A DNA stretch of 64,000 bases. It comes from JABDJL01 sp963664065. Its GTDB lineage: Bacteria; Pseudomonadota; Gammaproteobacteria; Xanthomonadales; SZUA-36. Below are positions 1-8,431 of the stretch, in pieces (positions within the stretch are counted from its first letter, which is position 1; each line of letters begins with the position of its first letter). The position numbers and the translations under genes are program-made. The notes beneath the pieces are model-generated. The model was not told where the DNA came from. It was given only the letters and a program-made list of their open reading frames with translations, and did no database searches. The DNA is taken from positions 1,860,001 to 1,924,000 of the forward strand of contig OY760942.1 in the NCBI GenBank assembly GCA_963664065.1. Reading direction: 5' to 3'.

Positions 1-1
1 A

Positions 2-1165
2 TTCTGGAATGCCCACCTGGCAAAATACTACGCGCCCAAGAATTTTAATTTCTGGTACTACATGGGTTCTCTTGCACTGTTGATGCTGGTTATTCAAATT
101 GTCACCGGAATTCTGCTGACGATGCATTACAAGCCATCAGCGGCCGAGGCGTTTGCATCGGTTGAATACATCATGCGTGATGTGGATTGGGGATGGCTGA
201 TCCGCTACATGCACTCTACCGGCGCGTCATTCTTCTTTATTTTTGTTTACCTGCACATGTTTCGCAGTATCCTTTACGGCTCACACCGCAAGCCCCGTGA
301 ACTGTTGTGGGTGTTCGGGATGGTTATTTATCTGCTGTTGATGGCAGAAGCCTTCTTCGGCTACGTGTTGCCTTGGGGCCAGATGTCTTACTGGGGCGCG
401 CAGGTGATCATCAACCTGTTCGGGGCAATTCCGAAAATCGGAGAACCTTTGACCGAGTGGATCAGGGGTGACTTTTACATTTCGGACGCCACCCTGAACC
501 GGTTCTTTGCCCTGTACGTGATTGCGGTTCCCATTGCTCTGCTTGGCCTGGTCGTATTGCACCTTGCGGCCCTGCACCAAACGGGTTCCAACAACCCGGA
601 TGGCATTGAGATCAAGGAAACAAAGGGGGAAGACGGTATTCCACTGGACGGAATTCCTTTCCATTCCTACTACACCGTAAAGGATATTTTCGGTGTTGCG
701 ATATTCCTGATCGTATTTGCGTTTGTGATTTTCTTCTGGCCAGAAGCCGGCGGTTTATTCCTCGAGCATGACAATTTCGTACCGGCAAATCCTCTGGTGA
801 CACCGGAGCACATCAAGCCGGTTTGGTACTTCACACCTTATTACGCCATTTTGAAGGCTGTACCGGACAAGTTGTTTGGCGTGGTGTTGATGGGTTTGTC
901 GGTCATGGTGCTGTTCTTTCTGCCGTGGCTGGATCGCTCACCTGTTAAATCGATCCGCTACAAGGGTGCCTGGTACAAAATCCTGGTGTTCACTTTCACG
1001 ATCGCATTTGTGCGGCTGGGAATGCTTGGTATGGCAGAGGGCACGCCCGCACAGACCATAGAAATGCGCATCTGGACCTTCGTCTACTTTTCATTCTTTA
1101 TTTTGCTGTTTTTCCTGAGCAAGGGTGGTAAAACCAAGCCGGTTCCCGAGCGGGTAACGCATTGA
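2..1165 (+). CDS. petB: Cytochrome b subunit of the bc1 complex, 5' end cut by the window
   Basis: Membrane subunit of ubiquinol:cytochrome c oxidoreductase. It carries hemes bL and bH and the Qo/Qi sites. The frame is open from base 2 and the codons before the first in-frame Met (62) already read as family sequence (WNAHLAKYYAPKNFNF), so the gene starts upstream of the window. About 387 residues are present. Heme-ligand His of helix B are at fragment residues 71 and 85. In helix D the second ligand is His187 (VLHLAALH), but the first ligand position, expected as NRFFALH, reads NRFFALY (Tyr172, codon TAC at 515-517). The Qo motif is PVWY, the usual gammaproteobacterial form. The stop overlaps the petC start by one base, so translation is probably coupled. 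The Rieske gene would lie just upstream. Confidence 0.97.
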   Translation, partial: FWNAHLAKYYAPKNFNFWYYMGSLALLMLVIQIVTGILLTMHYKPSAAEAFASVEYIMRDVDWGWLIRYMHSTGASFFFIFVYLHMFRSILYGSHRKPRELLWVFGMVIYLLLMAEAFFGYVLPWGQMSYWGAQVIINLFGAIPKIGEPLTEWIRGDFYISDATLNRFFALYVIAVPIALLGLVVLHLAALHQTGSNNPDGIEIKETKGEDGIPLDGIPFHSYYTVKDIFGVAIFLIVFAFVIFFWPEAGGLFLEHDNFVPANPLVTPEHIKPVWYFTPYYAILKAVPDKLFGVVLMGLSVMVLFFLPWLDRSPVKSIRYKGAWYKILVFTFTIAFVRLGMLGMAEGTPAQTIEMRIWTFVYFSFFILLFFLSKGGKTKPVPERVTH

Positions 1166-1908
1166 TGAAGTTATTGCCCCGTAAGTCATTCCTGGCTGGC
1201 CTGGTATTTATACTGGCTTCATCTTCACTATTCGCAGCGGGCGAAACTCATCTCGAACCCTCAGGCGCGAATATCAAGGATGTTGCAGCATTGCAGCGGG
1301 GTGCCAGGGTGTTTGTCAATTATTGCCTGTCCTGCCACAGTGCAGCTTACATGCGATACAACCGCCTTTCGGAAGATCTCGACCTGAGTGAGGAAGTGGT
1401 GATGGAGAACCTGGTTTTTGCGGATGCGAAAATCGGCGAAACCATGAGAGTCTCGATGACAGCCGAAGACTCTGAACGCTGGTTTGGAAAGACACCGCCT
1501 GATCTTTCTGTTCGAGGCCGCTCGCGCGGACCAGACTGGCTTTTCGCCTACCTGCGTTCTTTCTACCAGGACTCAAGCGGCCAATGGAATAACCTCATAC
1601 TGCCCAATGCATCCATGCCGCATATACTCTGGGAGTTGCAGGGAATTCAAACGCCGGTCTACGCGGATCACAGCGATGACGAATCCGCCCTGATTGAAAT
1701 TGACCACCTTGAACTCACCACCCCCGGCCTCATGACGCCGGAAGAATATGACAGCACTGTACGGGATCTGGCCACGTTTCTGGATTACATGGGTGAACCT
1801 GCCAAGCTGAAGAGAAAACAAATCGGCGTATGGGTCATACTATTCCTCGTTGTTTTTGCATTTCTTGCATATTTATTGAAAGCCGAATACTGGCGAGACG
1901 TGCATTAG
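1165..1908 (+). CDS. petC: Cytochrome c1
   Basis: Periplasmic heme c subunit of the bc1 complex, passing electrons from the Rieske centre to soluble cytochrome c. It has an N-terminal signal peptide (hydrophobic LAGLVFILASSSLFA), a CLSCH heme-attachment motif after VNY, a Met axial-ligand region in NASMPHILWELQG, and a C-terminal membrane anchor (VWVILFLVVFAFLAYLL) ending in the typical EYWRD tail. I chose ATG 1165, which overlaps the petB stop as TGATG. An in-frame TTG three bases upstream is possible but less likely. About 247 residues, normal for the family. Confidence 0.96.
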   Translation: MKLLPRKSFLAGLVFILASSSLFAAGETHLEPSGANIKDVAALQRGARVFVNYCLSCHSAAYMRYNRLSEDLDLSEEVVMENLVFADAKIGETMRVSMTAEDSERWFGKTPPDLSVRGRSRGPDWLFAYLRSFYQDSSGQWNNLILPNASMPHILWELQGIQTPVYADHSDDESALIEIDHLELTTPGLMTPEEYDSTVRDLATFLDYMGEPAKLKRKQIGVWVILFLVVFAFLAYLLKAEYWRDVH

Positions 1909-1954
1909 TCGCCTTGCTGGTCAAAGCTTCCCCTAACCTGATTGGAGATTTTTA

Positions 1955-2593
1955 GTGTCTGTACAAGCCAAAGGCCGTTCTACAATGGCTCTGTATTCAG
2001 CTTCAGAAAATATCGAGTGTCACCGGGTTCGTTTCGTGCTGGCAGAAAAAGGAATCAACGTAGAAATCGTAGATGTAGACACCAATTCTTCTGCGGCTGC
2101 CGATCTTGCCGAATTGAACCCCTACAATGAAACTCCAACCCTGGTGGATCGTGATTTGTTACTGCATGATGCCGGCGTCATTAATGACTATCTTGATGAA
2201 CGATATCCTCACCCGCCGCTGATGCCGGTCGATCCTGTGTCTCGGGCAAGGCTGAGACTGGTGCATTATCGAATATTGCGCGACTGGTATCCGCTGGCAC
2301 ACGAAATCGAAGCCTCTACGCCGCGTAAGGCTGAAAAACCGCGCAATCAACTGAAAGAAAGCATTATTGCCGCGAATGAGTTATTCAAGCAGGGCAGCTA
2401 TGTGCTTGGGGAAGAACTCAGCCTGGTTGATTGCACCCTGGCCCCCCTGTTCTGGCGATTGCCTGTTTATGGCATTAAGCTGGGACGCCCCGGTATCGCT
2501 GTACAGGGGTATATTCAGCGCCTGATATCGAGGCCATCTTTCAAGACCAGCCTGACCCTGGCTGAACGTGAACTGATACTCAACGTTACCTGA
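1955..2593 (+). CDS. sspA: Stringent starvation protein A (glutathione S-transferase fold, RNA polymerase-associated)
   Basis: SspA binds RNA polymerase and modulates transcription under starvation and acid stress. The protein has an N-terminal thioredoxin-like domain (ALYSASENIECHRVRFVLAEKG) followed by an all-helical GST C-terminal domain. The SspA hallmark PHP is visible in RYPHPPLMP, near residue 87. Start GTG 1955 has a GGAG six bases upstream; ATG 1985 is the alternative. It follows petBC by 46 bases and precedes sspB by 27, the petABC-sspAB arrangement also known in pseudomonads. 212 residues, as expected. Confidence 0.95.
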   Translation: MSVQAKGRSTMALYSASENIECHRVRFVLAEKGINVEIVDVDTNSSAAADLAELNPYNETPTLVDRDLLLHDAGVINDYLDERYPHPPLMPVDPVSRARLRLVHYRILRDWYPLAHEIEASTPRKAEKPRNQLKESIIAANELFKQGSYVLGEELSLVDCTLAPLFWRLPVYGIKLGRPGIAVQGYIQRLISRPSFKTSLTLAERELILNVT

Positions 2594-2620
2594 GCCTGCA
2601 CAGAAATAAGCACTAACGCC

Positions 2621-2998
2621 ATGACATCCAACAAGCCGTACCTGCTTCGTGCATTAAACGAGTGGATAATTGATAACGGCCAGACACCGCACATCATTGT
2701 TGACATTAATGCCCAGGCCGTGGAGGTGCCGAAACAGGCAATCCAGGACGGTAAACTGGTATTGAATATTGCACCACAGGCGACGCGAAACCTGGAGATA
2801 GGTAATGATTCCATCACCTTCCAGGCACGATTCTCAGGCTCGCCATTTGATCTTTTTCTACCGATTGACGCTGTTATGGCAATTTATGCCCGTGAAAATG
2901 GCCAGGGCATGATGTTTACGCATAGCAAGGATAAAGAAGGCGAGCACCAGCCGATAGAAGAATCAACACCGGGCTCACACTTGAAACTCATTAAATAA
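2621..2998 (+). CDS. sspB: ClpXP protease specificity-enhancing factor SspB
   Basis: Adaptor that delivers ssrA-tagged peptides from stalled ribosomes to ClpXP. The conserved N-terminal dimeric domain is recognisable (SNKPYLLRALNEWI, then HIIVD, VPKQAI and LVLNIAPQAT). The protein ends in a less conserved charged tail leading to GSHLKLIK, matching the ClpX-binding C-terminal peptide of the family. 125 residues, slightly shorter than in E. coli. It is co-directional with sspA. Its 3' end overlaps the end of the convergent Smr-domain gene by 8 bases. Confidence 0.94.
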   Translation: MTSNKPYLLRALNEWIIDNGQTPHIIVDINAQAVEVPKQAIQDGKLVLNIAPQATRNLEIGNDSITFQARFSGSPFDLFLPIDAVMAIYARENGQGMMFTHSKDKEGEHQPIEESTPGSHLKLIK

Positions 2999-3551
2999 GC
3001 GGGCTCCTTCGCTCCGGTTTCGGGGCCTTTAGCAGCACGCTTACTGCGCCGGTTCCGCCCTCAACCGGCCTGCAGGATGCAAAAGCAACGACCAGGGGGT
3101 GCCTGCTCAGGAGGCGACGGGTCATTGCCTTAAGCTTCGGAATTTTACGGCTGCGCAAGCCTTTGCCGTGGACAACGCGAACACAGCCGATTCCGTTAAT
3201 GGCAGCCAACTCGATAAAATCCAATAAAGCTTTTGAAGCCGTTGCCTCGTTCATCTGGTGCAGGTCGAGATGGTCACCGATACTGTATCGACCACGCCTT
3301 AATCGTTTCAGAAATCGTTTTTGAACGCCGCCGCGAAGAAACAGCAATTCTTCACCGGTTTCCAGTTCGGAGAAATCATCCGGCTCATCCAGCAGTTCCG
3401 ACTTGACCGCCATTTCGTCTTTCACAAGCTGCCTGGGATACGGGTCGGGAAGCGGTGCGCGCGAATCGGAGCGGTCAGGTTGATTCAGGGGCTTAACATC
3501 ACTGAAAGCTTCCCGGAAAATGGCCAGATCTTTATCTGCAGGGTCTGTCAA
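2991..3551 (-). CDS. Smr-domain (MutS2 C-terminal-like) protein, possible endonuclease
   Basis: Member of the SmrA/SmrB group of small nucleases. E. coli SmrB cuts mRNA at collided ribosomes. A charged N-terminal half is followed by the Smr domain: LDLHQM in place of the usual LDLHG, then VVHGKGLRSR (the HGxG motif) and EGGTGAVSVLL near the C-terminus. No ATG fits the N-terminus. I chose TTG at 3551 because a GGAG lies six bases upstream and it gives TDPADKDLAIFREAF at the start and 186 residues, the family length. The longer frame back to 3701 would run into divergent surE. Which Smr subgroup this is, and whether it cleaves RNA, cannot be decided from sequence alone. Confidence 0.85.
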   Translation of the reverse strand: MTDPADKDLAIFREAFSDVKPLNQPDRSDSRAPLPDPYPRQLVKDEMAVKSELLDEPDDFSELETGEELLFLRGGVQKRFLKRLRRGRYSIGDHLDLHQMNEATASKALLDFIELAAINGIGCVRVVHGKGLRSRKIPKLKAMTRRLLSRHPLVVAFASCRPVEGGTGAVSVLLKAPKPERRSPLI

Positions 3552-3648
3552 ATTTAACTCCGCTTCGTTTCCGTCCTGCAAGGAAGATCGTACAATACCA
3601 TCTCCTGATCTTCCCCTGCCGCTGCGAGCCTGAGAAAGAAAACACGAA

Positions 3649-4440
3649 ATGGGTATGCATTTTCTGATTAGCAACGATGATGGCCTGTCGGCACCGGGCA
3701 TTCAAACGTTGTCAAATTGTGTCCGGCAACTGGGAGCAGTTACCATAGTGGCTCCGGATCAAAACCGTAGCGGCGCCAGTAACTCACTGACACTTGATTC
3801 GCCGATCCGTATCAAGGAAGTGGAATCGGATATTTTCCGGGTTTCAGGCACACCCACCGATTGTGTTCACATTGCGCTCACCGGGCTCTTGAAGGAAGAC
3901 CCGGATATGGTGATTTCGGGAATCAATGCCGGCGCCAACCTGGGCGATGATGTCATTTACTCCGGCACGGTTGCGGCTGCCATGGAAGGACGGTTCCTGG
4001 GCTTGCCGGCATTAGCAGTTTCGCTGGTATTCGAAGAGCGCCCGATCAACTACGCAACCGCGGGAGAGGCAGTTGTGCGTCTGGTCAGGCAATTACTCAA
4101 GGATCCGCTTCCGTCAGACACAATTTTGAACGTCAATGTCCCTGATCTGCCCTGGGAACAAATCAGGGGTTTCGAGGTGGCCCGGCTGGGCCACAGGCAC
4201 CGTGCAGAACCTACCATTCGAACGGTTGATCCGAGGGGCAGGGCTATGTACTGGATCGGGCCGGCAGGCGCAGAGCAGGATGCTGGTCCGGGCACTGACT
4301 TCGACGCAGTGAAAAGAGGGTTTATTTCAGTAACGCCAATTCATGTAGACCTGACGCGATTCCAGGCGCTGGAGCAGGTGGCTGGATGGATATCCTCGAT
4401 ATCCACCGATGTAGATATGGACGGGGAGCGGGAATCTTGA
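3649..4440 (+). CDS. surE: 5'/3'-nucleotidase SurE
   Basis: Metal-dependent survival phosphatase acting on nucleoside 5'- and 3'-monophosphates. The metal-binding NDDG lies near residue 9 (LISNDDGLSAPG). SGASNSLTL carries the conserved Ser, and GINAGANLGDDVIYSGTVAA carries the conserved Asn and the GTVAAAMEG segment. Start ATG 3649 is used; ATG 3655 gives the more usual MHFLISNDDG and is equally possible because neither has a strong ribosome site. It heads the surE-pcm-yqaA-nlpD-rpoS series and is divergent from the Smr gene, with about 97 bases between starts. Confidence 0.96.
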   Translation: MGMHFLISNDDGLSAPGIQTLSNCVRQLGAVTIVAPDQNRSGASNSLTLDSPIRIKEVESDIFRVSGTPTDCVHIALTGLLKEDPDMVISGINAGANLGDDVIYSGTVAAAMEGRFLGLPALAVSLVFEERPINYATAGEAVVRLVRQLLKDPLPSDTILNVNVPDLPWEQIRGFEVARLGHRHRAEPTIRTVDPRGRAMYWIGPAGAEQDAGPGTDFDAVKRGFISVTPIHVDLTRFQALEQVAGWISSISTDVDMDGERES

Positions 4441-4481
4441 TTCACAAGCGGCGCCTGCAAAAGGACTCACGAGGAATAGGC

Positions 4482-5114
4482 ATGACTTCACCCGGCACCC
4501 GGGAACGGCTGGTACGCCGTTTACGAAGTGATCGTATAAAAAGCGAAAAAGTACTGAACGCGATCATGCAGGTACCCCGACATAAGTTCGTCGATGAAGC
4601 GCTTTCAAGCCGGGCCTATGAAGACACCGCGCTGCCTATTGGACTGGGTCAGACAATATCGCAACCCTGGATTGTAGCTCGCATGACAGAAGCACTTCTC
4701 GAAGGCAGTGCGCCGAAAAAAGTGTTGGAGGTCGGGACCGGTTCCGGATACCAGGCCGCTGTGCTGTCACACCTAGTCAAAGAGGTTTATACCGTTGAAC
4801 GAATCAAGGAACTGCTCAGACTGGCACGCAGGCGTTTCCATACCCTGAGACTGCATAACATCCACAGCCGCTATGCTGATGGACATTTAGGTTGGCCAAC
4901 ACAGGCACCGTTCGACGGAATTATCATAACCGCCGCATCACGGGTCATTCCGGAGGAATTGGTCGAGCAGTTGCGTCTTGGCGGAAAACTGGTTATGCCG
5001 CTTGAACAGGACAATGAGCAGCGCCTGTTGTCGATTGAAAAAATCGATGAAGGGCTTGAACAGACAAATCTTGGTGCGGTCGTGTTTGTTCCCATGCTCA
5101 GCGGTCTCGCCTGA
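4482..5114 (+). CDS. pcm: Protein-L-isoaspartate O-methyltransferase
   Basis: Repairs age-damaged proteins by SAM-dependent methylation of L-isoaspartyl residues. The family motifs are VPRHKFVDEAL near the start, LPIGLGQTISQP (substrate loop), the SAM-binding VLEVGTGSGYQAAVLSHL, and the late GGKLVMPL. I start at ATG 4482, which has GAGGA six bases upstream and gives 210 residues, the family size. An in-frame ATG at 4386 would overlap surE by 55 bases and add unrelated sequence. It lies between surE and a YqaA-type gene, as in many gammaproteobacteria. Confidence 0.95.
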   Translation: MTSPGTRERLVRRLRSDRIKSEKVLNAIMQVPRHKFVDEALSSRAYEDTALPIGLGQTISQPWIVARMTEALLEGSAPKKVLEVGTGSGYQAAVLSHLVKEVYTVERIKELLRLARRRFHTLRLHNIHSRYADGHLGWPTQAPFDGIIITAASRVIPEELVEQLRLGGKLVMPLEQDNEQRLLSIEKIDEGLEQTNLGAVVFVPMLSGLA

Positions 5115-5133
5115 GGACGGTGAAACTCCCCTG

Positions 5134-5721
5134 ATGTTCAAGAATCTCTACGACCGTGTGCTTCGGTGGTCGGCCCATAAAAACGCGCCCATTTACCTGG
5201 CAGCGCTTAGCGCAGCCGAGTCCAGCGTATTTCCGATACCGCCGGATGTCATGTTGGCCCCAATGTGCCTGGCGAAACCCCGGCGGGCCTGGGTCTTTGC
5301 CGCATTGTGTACGGTGAGCTCTGTTGTTGGTGGACTGGCTGGCTACCTTATTGGCAAACTGGCGTTCGGTGGAATTGAGCCCTGGTTAATGGCTTCGCCC
5401 TACGCATCGGTGTTTGCACAAACAGTAGAATCATTTGGTGAATATGGATTCTGGTACATCCTGGTGGCTGGTTTCACACCCATTCCTTACAAAATATTCA
5501 CCATCAGTGCCGGCGTAGTAGGCATGCCACCCCTTACATTTATTGCCGGTTCGGTTGTTGGCCGGGGGGGGCGGTTTTTCCTGGTGGCAGCCCTGATTCG
5601 ACTTGGCGGTGATAAGCTGGAGCATAGTCTACGCAAGTGGATTGACCTGATCGGCTGGCTGGTTCTGGTGTTGATTGTGGTCGTAATGCTGTTCTTGAAA
5701 TTCAGCGGGGGCGGGTCTTGA
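5134..5721 (+). CDS. YqaA family membrane protein (DedA/SNARE-associated superfamily)
   Basis: Inner-membrane protein of the VTT/DedA-like superfamily, about 195 residues, with around four or five hydrophobic segments. Family features are the early AESSVFPIPPDVML, the GLAGYLIGKLAFGG segment, the central AGFTPIPYKIFTISAGVVGMP (re-entrant helix with paired prolines) and a C-terminal single span. Its biochemical role is not established; relatives are linked to membrane lipid or envelope homeostasis. Start ATG 5134 is supported by homology to the family N-terminus (FKNLYDRVLRWS). The Shine-Dalgarno-like GAGGA lies rather far upstream (16 bases). It ends overlapping nlpD by four bases. Confidence 0.88.
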   Translation: MFKNLYDRVLRWSAHKNAPIYLAALSAAESSVFPIPPDVMLAPMCLAKPRRAWVFAALCTVSSVVGGLAGYLIGKLAFGGIEPWLMASPYASVFAQTVESFGEYGFWYILVAGFTPIPYKIFTISAGVVGMPPLTFIAGSVVGRGGRFFLVAALIRLGGDKLEHSLRKWIDLIGWLVLVLIVVVMLFLKFSGGGS

Positions 5722-6521
5722 GGTGGCTGATCCTGCTGGGGACAGTCCTTGTGCTTGCCGCCTGTTCCACTCCACCGGCACCCGTGATTGATCGATCCAG
5801 CGGTCCGGGCATGCCAGCGAATGACAATGACCGGCAATATCGAATTCGTAAAGGGGATACCCTGCATGCAATAGCCTTCCGTTTCGGTCTGGACCATCGG
5901 GAGCTGGCAAGCTGGAACAGGCTCAGGCCGCCTTATTTGATTTATCCTGATCAGTTATTGAGACTGACACGGCCACCCTTAATTGCAGGGCGGCAAAAAC
6001 CAGTGGCTAAGGCGCCAGCGGGTTCAAAACCCCGCAGTCAAGCGCCGGTTGGCAGCAGCAAAACCACCGGGTCATCGGATAAGCCAGGCATGGCCCACAA
6101 AACGCCGGCCAAGGCGAAAACGATAGTGATAACGGCAGACTCGGGTGATCCGGCATCCTGGACCTGGCCGGTAAAAGGTCGTATTTTGCGTGGATTTGTA
6201 GCCGGTGATCCTGCCCGCAATGGCCTGGATATCGCTGGCCGTGAGGGGCAGGAAATAAAGGCGTCGGCCGCCGGGACGGTGGTTTACAGCGGAAATGGCC
6301 TGATCGGTTTTGGTGAATTGATCATTATCAAACACAGTGAACTAATGCTAAGTGCCTATGCACACAACCGGGTCAGGTTAGTTGCCGAGGGTGCTAAGGT
6401 TCAGCAGGGGCAAAAAATCGCTGAACTGGGCAGAAATGACAGAAATGAACGCATTTTACACTTTGAAATCCGCGTCAGTGGACGGCCCGTTGACCCCCGC
6501 AAATACCTTCCGGCGAAATAG
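5718..6521 (+). CDS. nlpD: NlpD-type murein hydrolase activator lipoprotein (LysM + degenerate M23/LytM)
   Basis: Outer-membrane lipoprotein that in E. coli activates the amidase AmiC during cell separation. A signal peptide ends in lipobox LAAC (Cys at about residue 16). A LysM domain covers about 42-84 (YRIRKGDTLHAIAFRFGL). A proline/lysine-rich linker leads to a LytM domain from about 145 to the end (WPVKGRILRGF, then LSAYAHN and LHFEIR). The zinc ligands of active M23 peptidases are missing (NGLDIAG instead of HxGxD, HFE instead of HxH), which is normal for NlpD. Start TTG 5718 overlaps the upstream stop (TTGA) with a G-rich ribosome-binding stretch. In E. coli the main rpoS promoter lies inside nlpD. 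Confidence 0.93.
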   Translation: MRWLILLGTVLVLAACSTPPAPVIDRSSGPGMPANDNDRQYRIRKGDTLHAIAFRFGLDHRELASWNRLRPPYLIYPDQLLRLTRPPLIAGRQKPVAKAPAGSKPRSQAPVGSSKTTGSSDKPGMAHKTPAKAKTIVITADSGDPASWTWPVKGRILRGFVAGDPARNGLDIAGREGQEIKASAAGTVVYSGNGLIGFGELIIIKHSELMLSAYAHNRVRLVAEGAKVQQGQKIAELGRNDRNERILHFEIRVSGRPVDPRKYLPAK

Positions 6522-6733
6522 GATTCGGGCTAAGAACGGCGGTCGGAAAAGGGCACTATCACCTTGTCAGGGGTTGTTTGTCGTTCTTGCACACTTGTGA
6601 CAAAAAATACGATTTATGGTAGCGTTGTCGGTCCACCCTGTCGATCAGAGTCTATTAATCTGCGGTCCGGGGGAACGATCTTCGTGACAGGGCGGTCCGG
6701 ACGTAGAATGCCTCACAGGCAACAGGAAGGGAA

Positions 6734-7681
6734 ATGGGTCACAGGCACGGAAACGGCAAGGATGCCGCCATGACCAACGACACCGCGGCTCAAACCGGGC
6801 TGAAGGTGCCCCGCGCGCGCTCATCGAAAACAGCAACTCGCCCTGTTCACCAGGGAGATGTTACGCGTATATATCTGTCTGAAATCGGACGCGCCAGGCT
6901 GTTAACTGCCGATGAGGAAAAATCACTTGGCTGTGCTATCAGGAAAGGGTGCGTCGCCAGCCGTCAGCGTATGATCGAGTCAAATCTGCGCTTGGTCGTC
7001 AAGATTTCAAGGGCCTATATCAATCGTGGACTGCCTTTGCTGGATCTCATTGAAGAAGGCAATTTGGGCTTGATCAGGGCGGTGGAGAAATTCGACCCTG
7101 AAAGGGGTTGCCGTTTTTCGACCTATGCTACATGGTGGATTCGGCAGTCGGTAGAACGGGCAATCATGAACCAGTGCCGCACGGTCCGCCTGCCCATTCA
7201 TGTAATTCGCGAATTAACCACTTACCTGCGTACCTCCCGCGAACTGGAGCAAAAACTCGGACGCAGACCGGGACTTGAGGAAATATCCGGCGAACTTAAT
7301 ATACCGATTGAAGACGTATACACCATTTTTTCCTTTAATGAGTCAGCAAGCTCTGCAAATGCACGCAAAACCAATGACTCCCGAAAGCCAGTGCTGGAAT
7401 CTATTATTGACGAGATCAACCGTGATCCCGAGACTGAGTATGCTGATCATGCAGCTGAAGAATTGTTGGACCACTGGATGGAGCTGCTGCCTGTGCAACA
7501 GCGCATGGTGGTTGAGCACCGCTTTGGTTTGCATGGAAAGGGGCGCCGCACACTGGAAGAAGTTGGCCAGCTGATGGGTGTAACCCGAGAACGTGTGCGA
7601 CAGGTACAGTTGGCGGCGTTAACCAGATTACGCGAGATCTCCAGCAGGGAAGGCATATTGGAAATGCCATTCCTCGACTAA
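6734..7681 (+). CDS. rpoS: RNA polymerase sigma factor RpoS (sigma-38)
   Basis: Stationary-phase and general stress sigma factor. Region 1.2/2.1 starts at TRIYLSEIGRARLLTADEE. Region 2 is very well conserved (NLRLVVKIS, LLDLIEEGNLGLIRAVEKFD, FSTYATWWIRQSVERAIMNQ), followed by RLPIHVIREL in region 3. Region 4.2 carries the helix-turn-helix (TLEEVGQLMGVTRERVRQVQ). 315 residues, slightly shorter than in E. coli. ATG 6734 has AGGAAGGGAA directly upstream; ATG 6770 is the second choice. About 210 bases separate it from nlpD. I see no convincing sigma-70 promoter there, consistent with a promoter inside nlpD. Confidence 0.97.
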   Translation: MGHRHGNGKDAAMTNDTAAQTGLKVPRARSSKTATRPVHQGDVTRIYLSEIGRARLLTADEEKSLGCAIRKGCVASRQRMIESNLRLVVKISRAYINRGLPLLDLIEEGNLGLIRAVEKFDPERGCRFSTYATWWIRQSVERAIMNQCRTVRLPIHVIRELTTYLRTSRELEQKLGRRPGLEEISGELNIPIEDVYTIFSFNESASSANARKTNDSRKPVLESIIDEINRDPETEYADHAAEELLDHWMELLPVQQRMVVEHRFGLHGKGRRTLEEVGQLMGVTRERVRQVQLAALTRLREISSREGILEMPFLD

Positions 7682-7688
7682 GCAGGGG

Positions 7689-8057
7689 CTATTGCATCAG
7701 CGCGGCAACCACGTTCCGGCCCTCCGATACCAGCACGTTAAACGTCCGGCAGGCGGCACTGGTCGTCATCACTTCGATACCTATCCCCATTTCATAAAGC
7801 GCCACCATCATGCGGGCGGGTAGAAAAAGCTGATGCTCTCCGGTGCCCAGTAACAGCACTTCTGGCCTGAGTTCGAATATGGGTAGCAGGTGCTTGGCCT
7901 GCAGATCTTCCACATTACGTGGTGGCCATTCACCGATGACATGTTCCGCGGAAACAATAACACTTTCAGTATAATACGCTTCACCAATGCAAATACCCCG
8001 CTCGTCCTGTGAGCGTATATACAGGTGATCACCGGGCCGTTCGAACTTCAGATCCAC
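7689..8057 (-). CDS. Mth938-like domain protein (DUF498 family)
   Basis: Small 122-residue protein of the Mth938/Xcc1710 family, to which the mitochondrial complex I assembly factor NDUFAF3 belongs. Its bacterial function is unknown. Typical segments are the central LLLGTGEHQLFLPARM (family GTG motif) and the C-terminal GIGIEVMTTSAACRTFNVL with the conserved ACRTFNVL. It is transcribed after yhbY with a four-base gap and is convergent with rpoS, only 7 bases from the rpoS stop, with no visible terminator between them. Confidence 0.85.
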   Translation of the reverse strand: MDLKFERPGDHLYIRSQDERGICIGEAYYTESVIVSAEHVIGEWPPRNVEDLQAKHLLPIFELRPEVLLLGTGEHQLFLPARMMVALYEMGIGIEVMTTSAACRTFNVLVSEGRNVVAALMQ

Positions 8058-8061
8058 CTGT

Positions 8062-8358
8062 TCAAGCCCTGGGAAAGTCGATCACAGGTTTCTTTTTGTT
8101 ATGCCGGTAAAAGCAGCTGACCTGGCCAATCTGGTGAACCATGACGGCCTTGCAGGCCTTCGCGATTTCAAGCGATTGTGCTTTGCGGGTTTCCCGGTCT
8201 GTGCGCAGTTTGATCTTGATTAACTCGTGGTGATCCAGAGCGTTTTCTATCTCTTCCAGCACATTCCCCGTCAGGCCTTTATCGCCTACCATGACCACCG
8301 GATTGATATGATGCGCCATACCACGCAAAAAGCGTTTCTGAGAAGAATTCAGTTTCAT
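8062..8358 (-). CDS. yhbY: YhbY-type ribosome assembly RNA-binding protein (CRM domain)
   Basis: Small RNA-binding protein that associates with pre-50S particles. The CRM fold is recognisable: KRFLRGMAHHINPVVMVGDKG (shown to 20: the GMAH..PVVMVG core), then LTGNVLEEIENALDHHELIKIK and a final VSCFYRHNKK. The GxxG-like loop VGDKGLT is present. I start at ATG 8358, giving the family-typical 98 residues (MKLNSSQKRFLRG). The open frame continues upstream to 8493 but would overlap divergent rlmE. The yhbY/rlmE divergent pair is the E. coli arrangement. Confidence 0.93.
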   Translation of the reverse strand: MKLNSSQKRFLRGMAHHINPVVMVGDKGLTGNVLEEIENALDHHELIKIKLRTDRETRKAQSLEIAKACKAVMVHQIGQVSCFYRHNKKKPVIDFPRA

Positions 8359-8431
8359 GAAATTAAGCCTGGGAAACCGCTCATAATGGTCTCGTATTTT
8401 AGCATGCGCCAGCCGCAAGGAACCTGATACC

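Noticed and set aside
4386..4481. Extended N-terminus of pcm starting at 4386
   Set aside because: It would overlap surE by 55 bases and adds non-family sequence; ATG 4482 has a good ribosome site and gives the standard length.
5718..6521. NlpD as an inactivated M23 peptidase pseudogene
   Set aside because: Missing zinc ligands are the normal state of NlpD/EnvC-type activators; the frame is intact and the LysM and lipobox are conserved.
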